From Erythrobacter aurantius (GTDB lineage Bacteria; Pseudomonadota; Alphaproteobacteria; Sphingomonadales; Sphingomonadaceae), in assembly GCF_023823125.1 (NCBI RefSeq), contig NZ_CP090949.1, positions 3,248,001-3,312,000 on the forward strand: a stretch of 64,000 nt of DNA, given 5' to 3'. Positions 17,368 through 24,787 of this stretch are shown one piece after another. The notes below the pieces were generated by a model. The model ran no database searches. It saw nothing but the letters and a program-made list of their open reading frames with translations, and was not told where the DNA came from. A program made the translations under genes and the position numbers. The number at the start of each line of letters is the position of its first letter. Position 1 is the first letter of the stretch.

Positions 17368-18807
17368 ATGAATACAAAACGTGTATCCATCAGCCGCATC
17401 GCGCTTTCAGCGACGCTTGCCCTTTCCCTCGCAGCATGCGGAGGAGGCGGTTCTAGCACTCCCCCAACAGGCGGAACGCCAACCCCGACACCACCGACGT
17501 CCAACTGCGCGATTTCGAACCAGATCGCCTTTGCCAACGATGTGCTGAACGAATGGTACCTGTTCCCCAGCCTGCTCGACAACACCGTGAACCCGGCGAA
17601 TTTCAATTCGGTGCAAAGCTATCTGGATGCACGCGTCGCCCCTGCCCGCGCCCAGTCGCGCGACAAGGGCTTCACCTTCGCCACCTCGATCGCGGAAGAA
17701 AACGCGCTCATCAACTCTGGCTCCAGCGCCGGGTTCGGAATCCGGCTGGCATTTGACTCGATTAACAACCGCGTTTTCCTGTTCGAAGCGTTCGAAAACG
17801 GCAACGGCTTCCAGGCCGGCATGGATCGCGGCACCGAACTTCTCGCAATCGGCACCACCAGCGCGAACCTGCAGACGGTGAACTCGCTGATGGCATCGGG
17901 TGGGCCGCAAGCGGTCGTCAACGCTCTTGGCCCGTCCGATCCGGGCGTGAGCCGGGTGATCCGCTTCGCCCAGCTGGGCGGGAACGTAATCGAGACATCG
18001 GTGACAAAGACCGAATTCTCGCTCGATCCGGTGTCAGACCGGTATGGTGCGCTCGTCTTGAACGATGGCGGAAAGAATGTCGGCTATCTCAATTTCCGCA
18101 CCTTCTTCCCTAGCAGCGCAGGCGATCAATTGCGCGATGCGTTCGAGCTATTCAACGCCAATGGCGTGACCGAGCTGATCATCGATTTCCGCTATAATGG
18201 TGGCGGACTCGTGTCTCTCGCCGAAACCTTCGGAGATCTTCTGGGCGAAGGCCGGGTCGGCCAGGTGTGGAGCCGCACGATCCTGCGCGCGTCGAAATCT
18301 TCGGAGAACTCCACGCGGTTGTTCCAGAACGAAGCCCAGTCGCTCCAGGCGTCCAAAATCGCCTTCATCACTACGGGCAATAGTGCCTCGGCCAGCGAAT
18401 TGGTGATCAACTCGATGATCCCCTATCTCAATGCGGACAGCATCGCGATCGTGGGCTCGAACACTTCGGGCAAGCCGGTGGGGCAGTTCGGCTTCGATTT
18501 TGCGGAGTGCGATCTGCGTATTCGTGCTGTGACGTTCCAGACCGTGAACGCCAGCGATCAGGGCGAATACTTCACAGGTCTTGCCAGCGTAATCCCCAAT
18601 TCGTGCCGCGCAGATGACGATATCTTCACCCCGCTGGGTGATCCGGCCGAAGCCTCGATTGCGACTGCGCTGGATTTCCTCGCCGGTCGCAGCTGCACCG
18701 CCATTTCGCAAGGCGGCGGGCAGACGGCGCAAAGCGTGGGCGGACGCGAGACATTGCGCCCCGAATTCCCGACAGCCGCCCAGTTCGAGATCCCCGGTCT
18801 TTTCTGA
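17368..18807 (+). CDS. S41 family peptidase lipoprotein
   Basis: A 479-residue exported protein. Residues 1-24 form a lipoprotein signal ending LSLAAC, followed by GGGGSS and a Pro/Thr-rich linker. The middle holds a degenerate PDZ-like region (GFGIRLAFDSINNRVFLFEA, with GMDRGTELLAIG). The peptidase domain contains YLNFRTFFPSSAGDQL, IIDFRYNGGG and the Ser motif TTGNSASASELVINSM expected for C-terminal processing peptidases. The product should be anchored to a membrane facing the periplasm or outside. It stands alone and ends in a hairpin shared with the convergent GFA gene. Confidence 0.88.
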   Translation: MNTKRVSISRIALSATLALSLAACGGGGSSTPPTGGTPTPTPPTSNCAISNQIAFANDVLNEWYLFPSLLDNTVNPANFNSVQSYLDARVAPARAQSRDKGFTFATSIAEENALINSGSSAGFGIRLAFDSINNRVFLFEAFENGNGFQAGMDRGTELLAIGTTSANLQTVNSLMASGGPQAVVNALGPSDPGVSRVIRFAQLGGNVIETSVTKTEFSLDPVSDRYGALVLNDGGKNVGYLNFRTFFPSSAGDQLRDAFELFNANGVTELIIDFRYNGGGLVSLAETFGDLLGEGRVGQVWSRTILRASKSSENSTRLFQNEAQSLQASKIAFITTGNSASASELVINSMIPYLNADSIAIVGSNTSGKPVGQFGFDFAECDLRIRAVTFQTVNASDQGEYFTGLASVIPNSCRADDDIFTPLGDPAEASIATALDFLAGRSCTAISQGGGQTAQSVGGRETLRPEFPTAAQFEIPGLF

Positions 18808-18813
18808 CCGGGG
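18792..18813. terminator. Hairpin terminator between convergent genes
   Basis: An 8-bp perfect stem, CCCCGGTC / GACCGGGG, around a six-base TTTTCT loop. It overlaps the stop codon of the S41 gene and lies just before the convergent GFA gene stop. The T-tract after it is weak, so termination strength is uncertain. Confidence 0.5.
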
Positions 18814-18828
18814 TCTCCCCTTCCGGAT

Positions 18829-19233
18829 TCACATTCCGTCGGGGACGGTTTCGAACCCTGGAATATCGCCCATCGGAGTCCATGCCTGTGCGCTCTTGGC
18901 GTAGCAGTGAAACGCGGGCTGAAGGTCTGAAGTATCGTCCAGCGTACCGGCCTTGATGAACATCAGGCCGGGTTGCTCCAAACGGGTGAACACCGGCGAT
19001 CCGCATTCGGGGCAGAATTGGCGCCTCACCGTCGCACCGCTATCCCCGGTGTCGTTATAGGTCTTGATCTCGCCGGTGAATTCGACGGCGTCTTCAGGCA
19101 CGCCGATGATAATGGAAAGCGCGCTGCCAGCCTGCCGTTGGCAGTTCTTGCAATGGCAGGTCACGCAAATCTTGGGCTCGGCACTCAGCGTGTAGCGCAC
19201 CTTGCCGCACAGGCAGCCTCCGGTTTTCGTCAT
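18829..19233 (-). CDS. GFA/CENP-V domain protein
   Basis: A 134-residue zinc protein of the GFA family. Metal-binding cysteines are visible as CLCGKV, the CHCKNC triplet and the late CPECGSPV. It starts at MTKTGG because AGGAGGGGAG lies just upstream; the frame could extend 11 residues further but without a better site. The family name comes from glutathione-dependent formaldehyde activation, which is disputed, and most members have no known reaction. It is 22 bases downstream of a membrane-protein gene on the same strand. Confidence 0.88.
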   Translation of the reverse strand: MTKTGGCLCGKVRYTLSAEPKICVTCHCKNCQRQAGSALSIIIGVPEDAVEFTGEIKTYNDTGDSGATVRRQFCPECGSPVFTRLEQPGLMFIKAGTLDDTSDLQPAFHCYAKSAQAWTPMGDIPGFETVPDGM

Positions 19234-19255
19234 CTTGTCTTCTCCCCTCCTGCCG

Positions 19256-19672
19256 TCACTTCGCACTCAGATCGTCGCTCCTGACAAAGAGAAACACAAC
19301 GAACCCCAGAGCGAACAAGGCGTCAACGCACAGAATGGGGAGTATCGCGGCATCCGCCCCCGGCTCCAGCGCGGCGGGCCCCAGCAAACCGACCACTCCG
19401 AGCTTCCCGATCAGACCCGCCCACAGGGCCGGCCCAAAGCGAAGCGGATCACGCGCCACCAGCAGGTAGACAATGCCGAAGCAGAAGACGAGCAGGCTGA
19501 CAATCCGGGCATCGATAGTTGCCTCGGGCGAAAACATGCCGAGAGCGCCGATCACAAAATTGAACAGGCTGGCGGCCCAGAAGAAAAGGATCCAGCCCTT
19601 GCTCACAGGCTCACTGCCAATGGCCGCCCCCAGTCGGCCGGACCCTGCCAAATTTTCCGTTTCCTTGATCAT
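19256..19672 (-). CDS. Four-helix membrane protein, unknown function
   Basis: A 138-residue protein with hydrophobic helices at about 26-47, 57-72, 80-100 and 109-131, and short polar termini. A Pro-containing loop (RDPLRFGPALW) separates helices two and three. I do not recognise a named family. The start overlaps the end of the upstream lipoprotein gene by four bases (ATGA), so the two are translationally coupled, and the GFA gene follows 22 bases later. Confidence 0.8.
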   Translation of the reverse strand: MIKETENLAGSGRLGAAIGSEPVSKGWILFFWAASLFNFVIGALGMFSPEATIDARIVSLLVFCFGIVYLLVARDPLRFGPALWAGLIGKLGVVGLLGPAALEPGADAAILPILCVDALFALGFVVFLFVRSDDLSAK

Positions 19673-20148
19673 GGAGCCTCATCGCCGGTGAAAGGTTGAT
19701 CGCTGGTATGGCCACAGCCGTAAAGGACCGCATCGCCAAACGCGACTGTGGCGGTGTAAGGGTATGCCCGGTCACTCATGCCGTCGCTGCACTGCCCCGG
19801 GGTAAGGGCAATCTGCAGGGCGTTCCCATCCAGAGAACCGCTGAATCCGATCCCGTTGTTGCCGGCGAAACGCGAGACCGCGAATTGCGAGCCATCAAAA
19901 TTTTCCGGCGAGGCGTAACGGGCGACGAAGCCTTCGCCATCCGGGGTGATATAAATGCTCCAGAACGGTTCCGTGCCGAGCAGGGTTATGCTTGCTGTCG
20001 GTGAAATGCCGTCGAATGGCTGGGTATCACGGCCGATTTCTCCGGGAGCATCGGCGCAAGACAACAGCAGCAAGCCGCCTGACGCGGCAAGGATCGATCT
20101 GGGCAATTTCGGCACGCTCGCTTCCCTTTTTCCCGACTGATATCGCAT
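19669..20148 (-). CDS. COG3650-like lipoprotein
   Basis: A 159-residue putative lipoprotein. The hydrophobic segment ILAASGGLLLLSCA provides a lipobox-like LLSC at about residues 28-31, after a basic N-terminus. The mature part has ITLLGTEPFWSIYITPDGEGF and ends CGHTSDQPFTG, with CSDGMSDRAYPYTATV between. This resembles the small uncharacterised COG3650 lipoproteins. It is first in a three-gene unit with the four-helix protein and the GFA protein. The region before it shows no clear promoter. Confidence 0.7.
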   Translation of the reverse strand: MRYQSGKREASVPKLPRSILAASGGLLLLSCADAPGEIGRDTQPFDGISPTASITLLGTEPFWSIYITPDGEGFVARYASPENFDGSQFAVSRFAGNNGIGFSGSLDGNALQIALTPGQCSDGMSDRAYPYTATVAFGDAVLYGCGHTSDQPFTGDEAP

Positions 20149-20184
20149 GTCGGCGTGTCAGGAAACCGCAGTCAGCAATGCGAA

Positions 20185-20212
20185 GGGCGGGCCCGCACTT
20201 GCAGGCCCGCCC
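20185..20212 (-). terminator. Strong hairpin after the fasciclin gene
   Basis: A 9-bp GC stem, GGGCGGGCC / GGCCCGCCC, around a 10-base loop, 29 bases past the fasciclin stop on the minus strand. It is followed only by TTCGC, so it resembles a terminator or 3-prime stabiliser without a proper U-run. Confidence 0.5.
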
Positions 20213-20240
20213 GGTTTGAATGGCAGTCTGCGGATCCGGG

Positions 20241-20813
20241 TTACTGCGGCATCAAGACCGTATCGATCGCGTGGATCGTGCCGTTCGAGGCGGCCACGTC
20301 GGTCGCGATTACGGTGGAGGTGCCACCTGCTGCATCGGTCAGCACCACGGCGTCATCGACCAGCTTTGCGTTGAGAGTGCCGCCGCCAACGGTGGTGATG
20401 GTGTAGCCCTCATCGCCCGCTTCTTCGATCGCGGCGGTCAGCGTCGCTGCGTCAACAGCACCGGCGACAACGTGATACTGCAGGATCGCCGTGAGCGTTT
20501 CGATGTCGTTGGTTGTCAGTTCGGTAAGGGTCGCCTCGTCGATCATTGCAAAGGCATCGTTGGTCGGCGCAAAGACCGTGAACGGCCCTTCACCCGACAG
20601 CGTCTCACCGAGCTCGGCAACCGTCACAGCCGCTACTAGGGTTGAGAAACCTTCATCGCTCTGTGCCACTTCGACGATGGTACCGGCTGCGGTCGCATCT
20701 TCGGCGATCGCGGTTTCGTCGGCCATCATGGTGTCGCCGCTGTCAGTTTCGGAAGAGCAAGCGGCCAGCGCGAGGGCGATGGAGGAAGCGAGGGTGATCT
20801 TCACAATGTTCAT
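20241..20813 (-). CDS. Fasciclin (FAS1) domain lipoprotein
   Basis: A 190-residue exported protein. The signal peptide ends in the lipobox ALAACS at about residue 18. An Asp/Thr/Ala-rich linker is followed by one FAS1 domain with FSTLVAAVTVAELGETL, the H1 motif GPFTVFAPTNDAFAMI, and the H2 part VVAGAVDAATL with NGTIHAIDTVLMP. I chose ATG 20813 because AAGGA lies nine bases before it; a TTG three codons upstream also opens the frame. FAS1 proteins serve adhesion or surface roles. An EcfG-type promoter lies 102 bases upstream, so stress induction is likely. Confidence 0.92.
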   Translation of the reverse strand: MNIVKITLASSIALALAACSSETDSGDTMMADETAIAEDATAAGTIVEVAQSDEGFSTLVAAVTVAELGETLSGEGPFTVFAPTNDAFAMIDEATLTELTTNDIETLTAILQYHVVAGAVDAATLTAAIEEAGDEGYTITTVGGGTLNAKLVDDAVVLTDAAGGTSTVIATDVAASNGTIHAIDTVLMPQ

Positions 20814-20914
20814 CAGAACCAATCCTTTGGATTATCGGGTTTGTCGTTGATCTTGCGAAAGGGGGTTCGCAAGTCCGGGGCCAGAGAATGAGTGGCAGCC
20901 CCTTCACATATACG

Positions 20915-20939
20915 AACGGGTCGTCGCGGCGGATGTTCC
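20915..20939 (-). promoter_or_regulatory. EcfG-type general stress promoter
   Basis: Read on the minus strand, GGAAC (20939-20935), a 16-base spacer and CGTT (20918-20915) fit the EcfG consensus exactly. It points at the fasciclin lipoprotein gene with a leader of roughly 90 bases. The divergent photolyase-like gene starts on the other side. Confidence 0.7.
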
Positions 20940-20991
20940 GAATTGCCGGACCGCTTTCGGAACCCTTGGCCCTCCGCGCAGTTGAGGCGGC

Positions 20992-22248
20992 ATGGGATTT
21001 GAACCGACACGCGCTGCCGGGCTGGATCGGCTGACCGACTTCCTTCCGAGAGCAGGCCGCGCCTACGCCAAAAACCGCAATTACGATGACGGCGTGCCTG
21101 ACAATGGCATTCGCCGCAACGTCTCGCAGCTTTCCCCCTGGCTGCACTCCGGCCTCATCAAGGAAGCCGAAGTGCTTGATGCCGTTTTGCGTCAGCACAG
21201 CGCCGATGCCGCCGACAAGTTCATCGCCGAGGTGTTCTGGCGCGTCTACTTCAAGGGCTACCTCGAACAGCGTCCCGGCATATGGCGCGCCTATTGCGAA
21301 GGGCGCGACCGCGCCTTGGACGCGATTGAGGCGAACGCCGGACTGCGCACCACCTATGAAGCCGCAGTCGCAGGCTCGACCGGGATCGAGGCCTTCGACC
21401 ATTGGGCACGCGAGCTGGCCTCCACCGGTTACCTCCACAACCACGCCCGCATGTGGTTTGCGAGCATCTGGATCTTCACGCTCAAGCTCGACTGGCACCT
21501 TGGTGCAGACCTGTTCCTGCGCCAGTTGATCGATGGCGACGCGGCCTCCAACACGCTTTCGTGGCGCTGGGTTGGCGGGCTGCATACCAAGGGCAAGACC
21601 TACCTTGCCCGGCCCGACAACATCGCCCGCTACACCGCCAAACAACAGGGCGGTCCGTTGGCGGCGCAGGGTCTCGCGAGCGATGCCCCCGCGCTTGAGG
21701 AACCGGGCGAGCACCCGCGCCAGAGGCTCGCCTTGCCGCCTGCACCGGATTGCGCGGCTTTCGCGAAGCCCTATGCCTTGCTCCTGCATGACGAAGGTGC
21801 AAGCCACGTTCCGCTCAACCTCCCTTCGCCGCCGGCTCTGGTGATCGGCGCCGCTCGTCCAGAGGCGCGTTCACCCTTGCCGACGGCCGCTGCCGTATCC
21901 GGCTTTGCCCAAGAGGCCGTGGCAGGCGGGGTCAGCGCAGCCGCGGCGGCTTTCGCTTGCCCCGGTATCGACTGGCCAACGGACCGCCCGCTGGCTGACA
22001 TCCTTGCCCAAGCCGGGATCGAACGGCTCGCCTTGCCGTACCTGCCCGCCGGGTGGACCCGCGACGCTCTGATGCCGCAGATCACTCCGCTCGCACATCA
22101 GGGCCGTGTTACCGAACTCCTCCCGGCGATCGACCGCGAAACCTGGCCGCATGCGCGTGCCGGGTTCTTCGGGGTCAAGAAGAAGGTCGGCCCGATCCTC
22201 GACGATCTCGGGATCAGCGCCAGCCCTACCCTGTTCGCGGCGGAGTAG
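20992..22248 (+). CDS. Photolyase/cryptochrome FAD-domain protein without N-terminal antenna domain
   Basis: A 418-residue protein whose first 230 residues match the FAD-binding half of photolyases: QLSPWLHSGLI, EVFWRVYFKGYLEQRPG, WARELASTGYLHNHARMWFA, DWHLGADLF and NTLSWRWVGG. The usual N-terminal alpha/beta antenna domain of about 200 residues is absent; the gene starts directly at the FAD part, with GAGGCGG before ATG 20992. The last 170 residues have alpha/beta-like character (PPALVIGAARPEA, then LAQAGIERLALPYLPAGW) and do not match a domain I can name. DNA repair or light sensing is plausible but unproven. Confidence 0.8.
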   Translation: MGFEPTRAAGLDRLTDFLPRAGRAYAKNRNYDDGVPDNGIRRNVSQLSPWLHSGLIKEAEVLDAVLRQHSADAADKFIAEVFWRVYFKGYLEQRPGIWRAYCEGRDRALDAIEANAGLRTTYEAAVAGSTGIEAFDHWARELASTGYLHNHARMWFASIWIFTLKLDWHLGADLFLRQLIDGDAASNTLSWRWVGGLHTKGKTYLARPDNIARYTAKQQGGPLAAQGLASDAPALEEPGEHPRQRLALPPAPDCAAFAKPYALLLHDEGASHVPLNLPSPPALVIGAARPEARSPLPTAAAVSGFAQEAVAGGVSAAAAAFACPGIDWPTDRPLADILAQAGIERLALPYLPAGWTRDALMPQITPLAHQGRVTELLPAIDRETWPHARAGFFGVKKKVGPILDDLGISASPTLFAAE

Positions 22249-22281
22249 GAAAGCGGGGAGTTCACACCCCCCGTCAACCGA

Positions 22282-22626
22282 TCACATCACCTTGTCGGGG
22301 CGCGCGTCGTGCTTGTGCCGCGCTTCCTTGCCCAGCACCCGCTCAAGCCGCTGCGCCATGGTGTTCGCCGCCTTGCGCGCCGCATCATCCACTTTCGAGG
22401 CATGCTCGGTCACGCCGATCGGACGACCGCCACGCGGGCGCGCCTCGATCGTGCAGGTCTTGTCATCGGCGCCATGCTTGTGCGCGTTTTCGTCGGAGAC
22501 ATGCACTTCCACCCGCGTCAGGCGATCCTCGAAGCGGGCGAGCTTGTCGCGCATCATCGCCTCGATCCGGGTCGCAACGTTCTCCGTACCCATGACGGAA
22601 CTGTCGGAGTTGAACTGGAACTGCAT
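22282..22626 (-). CDS. HPF/RaiA-family ribosome-associated protein
   Basis: A 114-residue protein with the fold pattern of ribosome hibernation factors. It opens with FQFNSDSSVMGTENVATRIEAMM, a strand and amphipathic helix, followed by FEDRLTRVEVHVSDEN and TCTIEARPRGGRPIGVTEH. The tail is basic and His-rich. The start is fixed by AGGAGAG six bases before the ATG; upstream extension to 22773 lacks support. It is the short form without the dimerisation domain, and would bind the small ribosomal subunit under stress. The end lies 34 bases from the convergent photolyase-like gene. Confidence 0.85.
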   Translation of the reverse strand: MQFQFNSDSSVMGTENVATRIEAMMRDKLARFEDRLTRVEVHVSDENAHKHGADDKTCTIEARPRGGRPIGVTEHASKVDDAARKAANTMAQRLERVLGKEARHKHDARPDKVM

Positions 22627-22795
22627 GGAATGCTCTCCTATCGTTGTCGTTGCCGATGGCATCATCGGTGTCATCCAATGTGGGCATTTCGGCGTGTAAT
22701 GCCAGCACTTTCGGCGCCGGGTTGAAGGATATGCGACGGGCCGTTTTCCAACAGGATGGAACGGGTGGAACACGGTCCTGAAGAAAAAATCGTGG

Positions 22796-22934
22796 AAGTG
22801 TCACCCTTTGTGCGCAAAGCGTCACCTTACGTGCGAAAGTGTCACCCAAAGCCGGGAAAGTGTGACCCGAATTCGCGAAACTATGACCATTCGCCGGGGC
22901 AGAGTGTCGCCTTTGCAGGGGGGCAAGTGTCACC
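22796..22934 (-). repeat. Array of seven degenerate GGTGACACTT units, about 21-bp period
   Basis: On the plus strand the units read AAGTGTCACC-like and begin at 22796, 22817, 22837, 22858, 22879, 22902 and 22925, with steps of 21, 20, 21, 21, 23 and 23 bases, about two helical turns each. The unit at 22925 contains the stop codon of the small HTH gene (AGGTGA). The steps are not all multiples of three, so this is not a protein repeat. Between units the sequence differs. It fills most of the 303-base stretch between the HTH gene and the HPF/RaiA gene. Function unknown; possibly a multi-site DNA-binding array. Confidence 0.75.
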
Positions 22935-23205
22935 TCGACAGCCCCTTCGCCAGCAGCGGATGGACGCGCCTGCCCTGCCGCTCAGAGGCACGCCGGGCCC
23001 GCGCCTGCTCCAGCGCAATGTTCCACAAATGCGCAAAATGCGGCGCGCGCTGTCGAAGGCGATAGGCGGCCTGGCGGCTCATCCCGACAGATCGCGCTGC
23101 AGGCGCAACCTTGCCGGAAACGGCCAGCGCCCTGAGAAAGGCTGTAGCCCTTTCGGCAGTCCAATGGGTGTTGTCAGGGGTGGATGGGTACGGGTGTGTA
23201 CTCAT
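22930..23205 (-). CDS. Small helix-turn-helix protein
   Basis: A 91-residue basic protein. Residues 15-53 form a likely helix-turn-helix (WTAERATAFLRALAVSGKVA, then ARSVGMSRQAAYRLRQR), followed by HFAHLWNIALEQARARRA and an Arg-rich tail. It has no recognisable ligand domain. The stop codon lies inside the first unit of the GGTGACACTT array. It is 71 bases from the intradiol dioxygenase gene upstream. The HTH looks like those of small DNA-binding or terminase-small-subunit-like proteins; I cannot name a family. Confidence 0.75.
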   Translation of the reverse strand: MSTHPYPSTPDNTHWTAERATAFLRALAVSGKVAPAARSVGMSRQAAYRLRQRAPHFAHLWNIALEQARARRASERQGRRVHPLLAKGLSR

Positions 23206-23276
23206 CCATCAGGATAAGCCACAATTGCAGGCCTGTAGGAAAGGGGTGAGTTCAGCCCGCCCCTTCCCCATCTGCG

Positions 23277-23906
23277 TCAGGTGTCCGCGAGGCGGATGTC
23301 CCAGTGGTAGGCATGGTCGGCTGTCTTGTGCGCGATCAGTAAGGGCGCACCGTCGCCGGCACGGCGCAGCAGGCCGTCCTCGGCATTGTTGGCTTCTTCA
23401 TCCGGGAAATACATCTGAGTGATCAACCGCTGTTCGCGACCGACCACATCGAAATGGATGTGATTGGTGCGCCCGGCATAGGCCCCCGGCTTGATCGTCG
23501 TGACGCGCCAGTTGCCGTCTGGATCGGTGCGGATTTCGGCAAAGCCCTGGAAGTCGGGATCGTGCCACTCTTCCTTGTGCGGAGCGTTGCCGTGCGAATA
23601 CTGGCCGTGCATGTTGGCCTGCCACAATTCGATCTTGGCATTGCTGATCGGCTTGCCGAAGCGGTCCAGCACCCGGCCGAACACTTCGATCACCTGCCCC
23701 TTGGCGCGATTGGCATGGCCGTGCAGCCGGGTCATGTCGGCGTCGGCTTCGTGCGGACGATTGGCCGGATAGAACGGGCCGATCGTCTGGTATGGCGTGA
23801 TCTTGTCCCACCATTCCGGCGCCCCTTGCGCGGCAAGCCGCGTGGCCCCTGTGGCTGTGAGAACTGCGCCAGCGGCAAACGCGCGGCGCGAAAGTTTATG
23901 CTTCAT
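23277..23906 (-). CDS. Tat-exported intradiol ring-cleavage dioxygenase-like protein
   Basis: A 209-residue protein related to protocatechuate 3,4-dioxygenase. The N-terminus KLSRRAFAAGAVLTATGATRL is a twin-arginine-type signal. Mature-domain features are TIGPFYPAN, IELWQANMHGQYSHG (first Tyr ligand), KPGAYAGRTNHIHFDV (second Tyr and the His-x-His pair). All four iron ligands are therefore present. Export is unusual for catechol catabolism and points to a periplasmic or cell-surface enzyme acting on aromatic material. No ring-cleavage pathway genes accompany it. Confidence 0.85.
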   Translation of the reverse strand: MKHKLSRRAFAAGAVLTATGATRLAAQGAPEWWDKITPYQTIGPFYPANRPHEADADMTRLHGHANRAKGQVIEVFGRVLDRFGKPISNAKIELWQANMHGQYSHGNAPHKEEWHDPDFQGFAEIRTDPDGNWRVTTIKPGAYAGRTNHIHFDVVGREQRLITQMYFPDEEANNAEDGLLRRAGDGAPLLIAHKTADHAYHWDIRLADT

Positions 23907-23978
23907 CGATACCCCCCAATCGACGACCCTGCCGGGAGGATTATCACGCCGTATGAAGATTGGCGAGTGCAGGCGGCG

Positions 23979-24194
23979 CTATTGCGCGTGCAGGGCTTCG
24001 GCTTCGCGCTTTGCGCGGCGCTCGGCATCGGCCTTTTCCCGCCGGATCGCGCCCTTGCGCGCCTGTTCGGCAAGGCCCAGCCAGGTCTTTTCGGAACGCA
24101 ATTCGCGCTCCTTCACATTGTCCAGCTCCGCTTTCTCCGCTGCCAATGCCGCTTCGACTGCACGTTCAAGATAGAATTCGTAAGTCTGGGCCAT
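23979..24194 (-). CDS. Small charged helical protein
   Basis: A 71-residue protein, almost entirely helical by composition, rich in Ala, Glu, Lys and Arg (LERAVEAALAAEKAELDNVK and ARKGAIRREKADAERRAKRE). It probably forms a coiled coil. AAAGGAAC lies upstream of the ATG. It sits between the cspA-like gene and the dioxygenase on the same strand. I do not recognise a family. Confidence 0.65.
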   Translation of the reverse strand: MAQTYEFYLERAVEAALAAEKAELDNVKERELRSEKTWLGLAEQARKGAIRREKADAERRAKREAEALHAQ

Positions 24195-24255
24195 GGCGGG
24201 GTTCCTTTGTCGGAAGAGGGGAAAGCGGGGGGGTGGTGTAGCGGGCGTTGCAAGC

Positions 24256-24286
24256 GGGGCGCCGCAGCCTTGCAGCGCGGCGCCCC
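24256..24286 (-). terminator. Hairpin terminator after the cold-shock gene
   Basis: A 10-bp perfect stem, GGGGCGCCGC / GCGGCGCCCC, with an 11-base loop, 25 bases past the cold-shock gene stop. Outer GCAAG / CTTGC pairs can extend it. There is no strong U-run, but the stem is very stable. Confidence 0.6.
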
Positions 24287-24310
24287 TGACTTGCGGGCTG
24301 GTTCAGCCTA

Positions 24311-24523
24311 TCAGTCTGCCGAAGACAGATTGATCGCCGATTCCTTGCCATTGCGGCCGGTTTCGACTTCAAAGTTCAGACGCTGATCCTTGTCGAGGCT
24401 GTGCATGCCGGCGGCCTGAACCGCGGAAATGTGCACGAAGCTGTCGGCAGAACCGTCGTCGGGCTGGATGAATCCATAACCCTTGTCGGTGTTGAAGAAT
24501 TTTACGGTGCCAGTCTTGGCCAT
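24311..24523 (-). CDS. Cold-shock domain protein
   Basis: A 70-residue single cold-shock domain. The RNP1 motif KGYGFIQP and RNP2 region SFVHISAV are intact, with the opening GTVKFFNTDKGYGF typical of Csp proteins. It binds single-stranded RNA or DNA and acts as an RNA chaperone. A 264-base stretch upstream of the ATG holds no gene and could carry a long 5-prime leader, as is common for csp genes. A strong hairpin follows the gene. Confidence 0.95.
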   Translation of the reverse strand: MAKTGTVKFFNTDKGYGFIQPDDGSADSFVHISAVQAAGMHSLDKDQRLNFEVETGRNGKESAINLSSAD

Positions 24524-24787
24524 GATGCGTTCCTTTCAAGAACGATTGGGTTGCCCGCGCGGCAGGGTGCCGTGCGGGTCGTGCGTAAATCGATCAGATG
24601 AAAGGAAGTCGTCGTCCGGTTTACGCCGGGGCCGGGCTACCCGTTGGAAGGGGAAGCAAGTGGCAAGCGGCGGTCGTCAAAGTTCAAGTTCCGTCGCAAA
24701 TTCCGACGTCAGCGGCGATGTTGTAGCACACAATTGCGCAAACGCCTAATTATTGTTCGCGGCGGCTTCTGGAGTCACTACGCGAGC

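Noticed and set aside
20960..20983. Second EcfG-like site on the plus strand before the photolyase-like gene (GGAAC-N16-AGTT).
   Set aside because: The -10 element deviates and would leave almost no leader before ATG 20992.
22796..22934. Possible CRISPR array.
   Set aside because: Units are only about 10 bp, degenerate, with 10-13-bp gaps; no cas genes; spacing does not fit CRISPR.
22756..23217. A plus-strand frame running through the 21-bp repeats with a repeated VSP/VRK pattern.
   Set aside because: It arises from the repeat itself, changes register because spacings are not multiples of three, and overlaps the HTH gene on the other strand.
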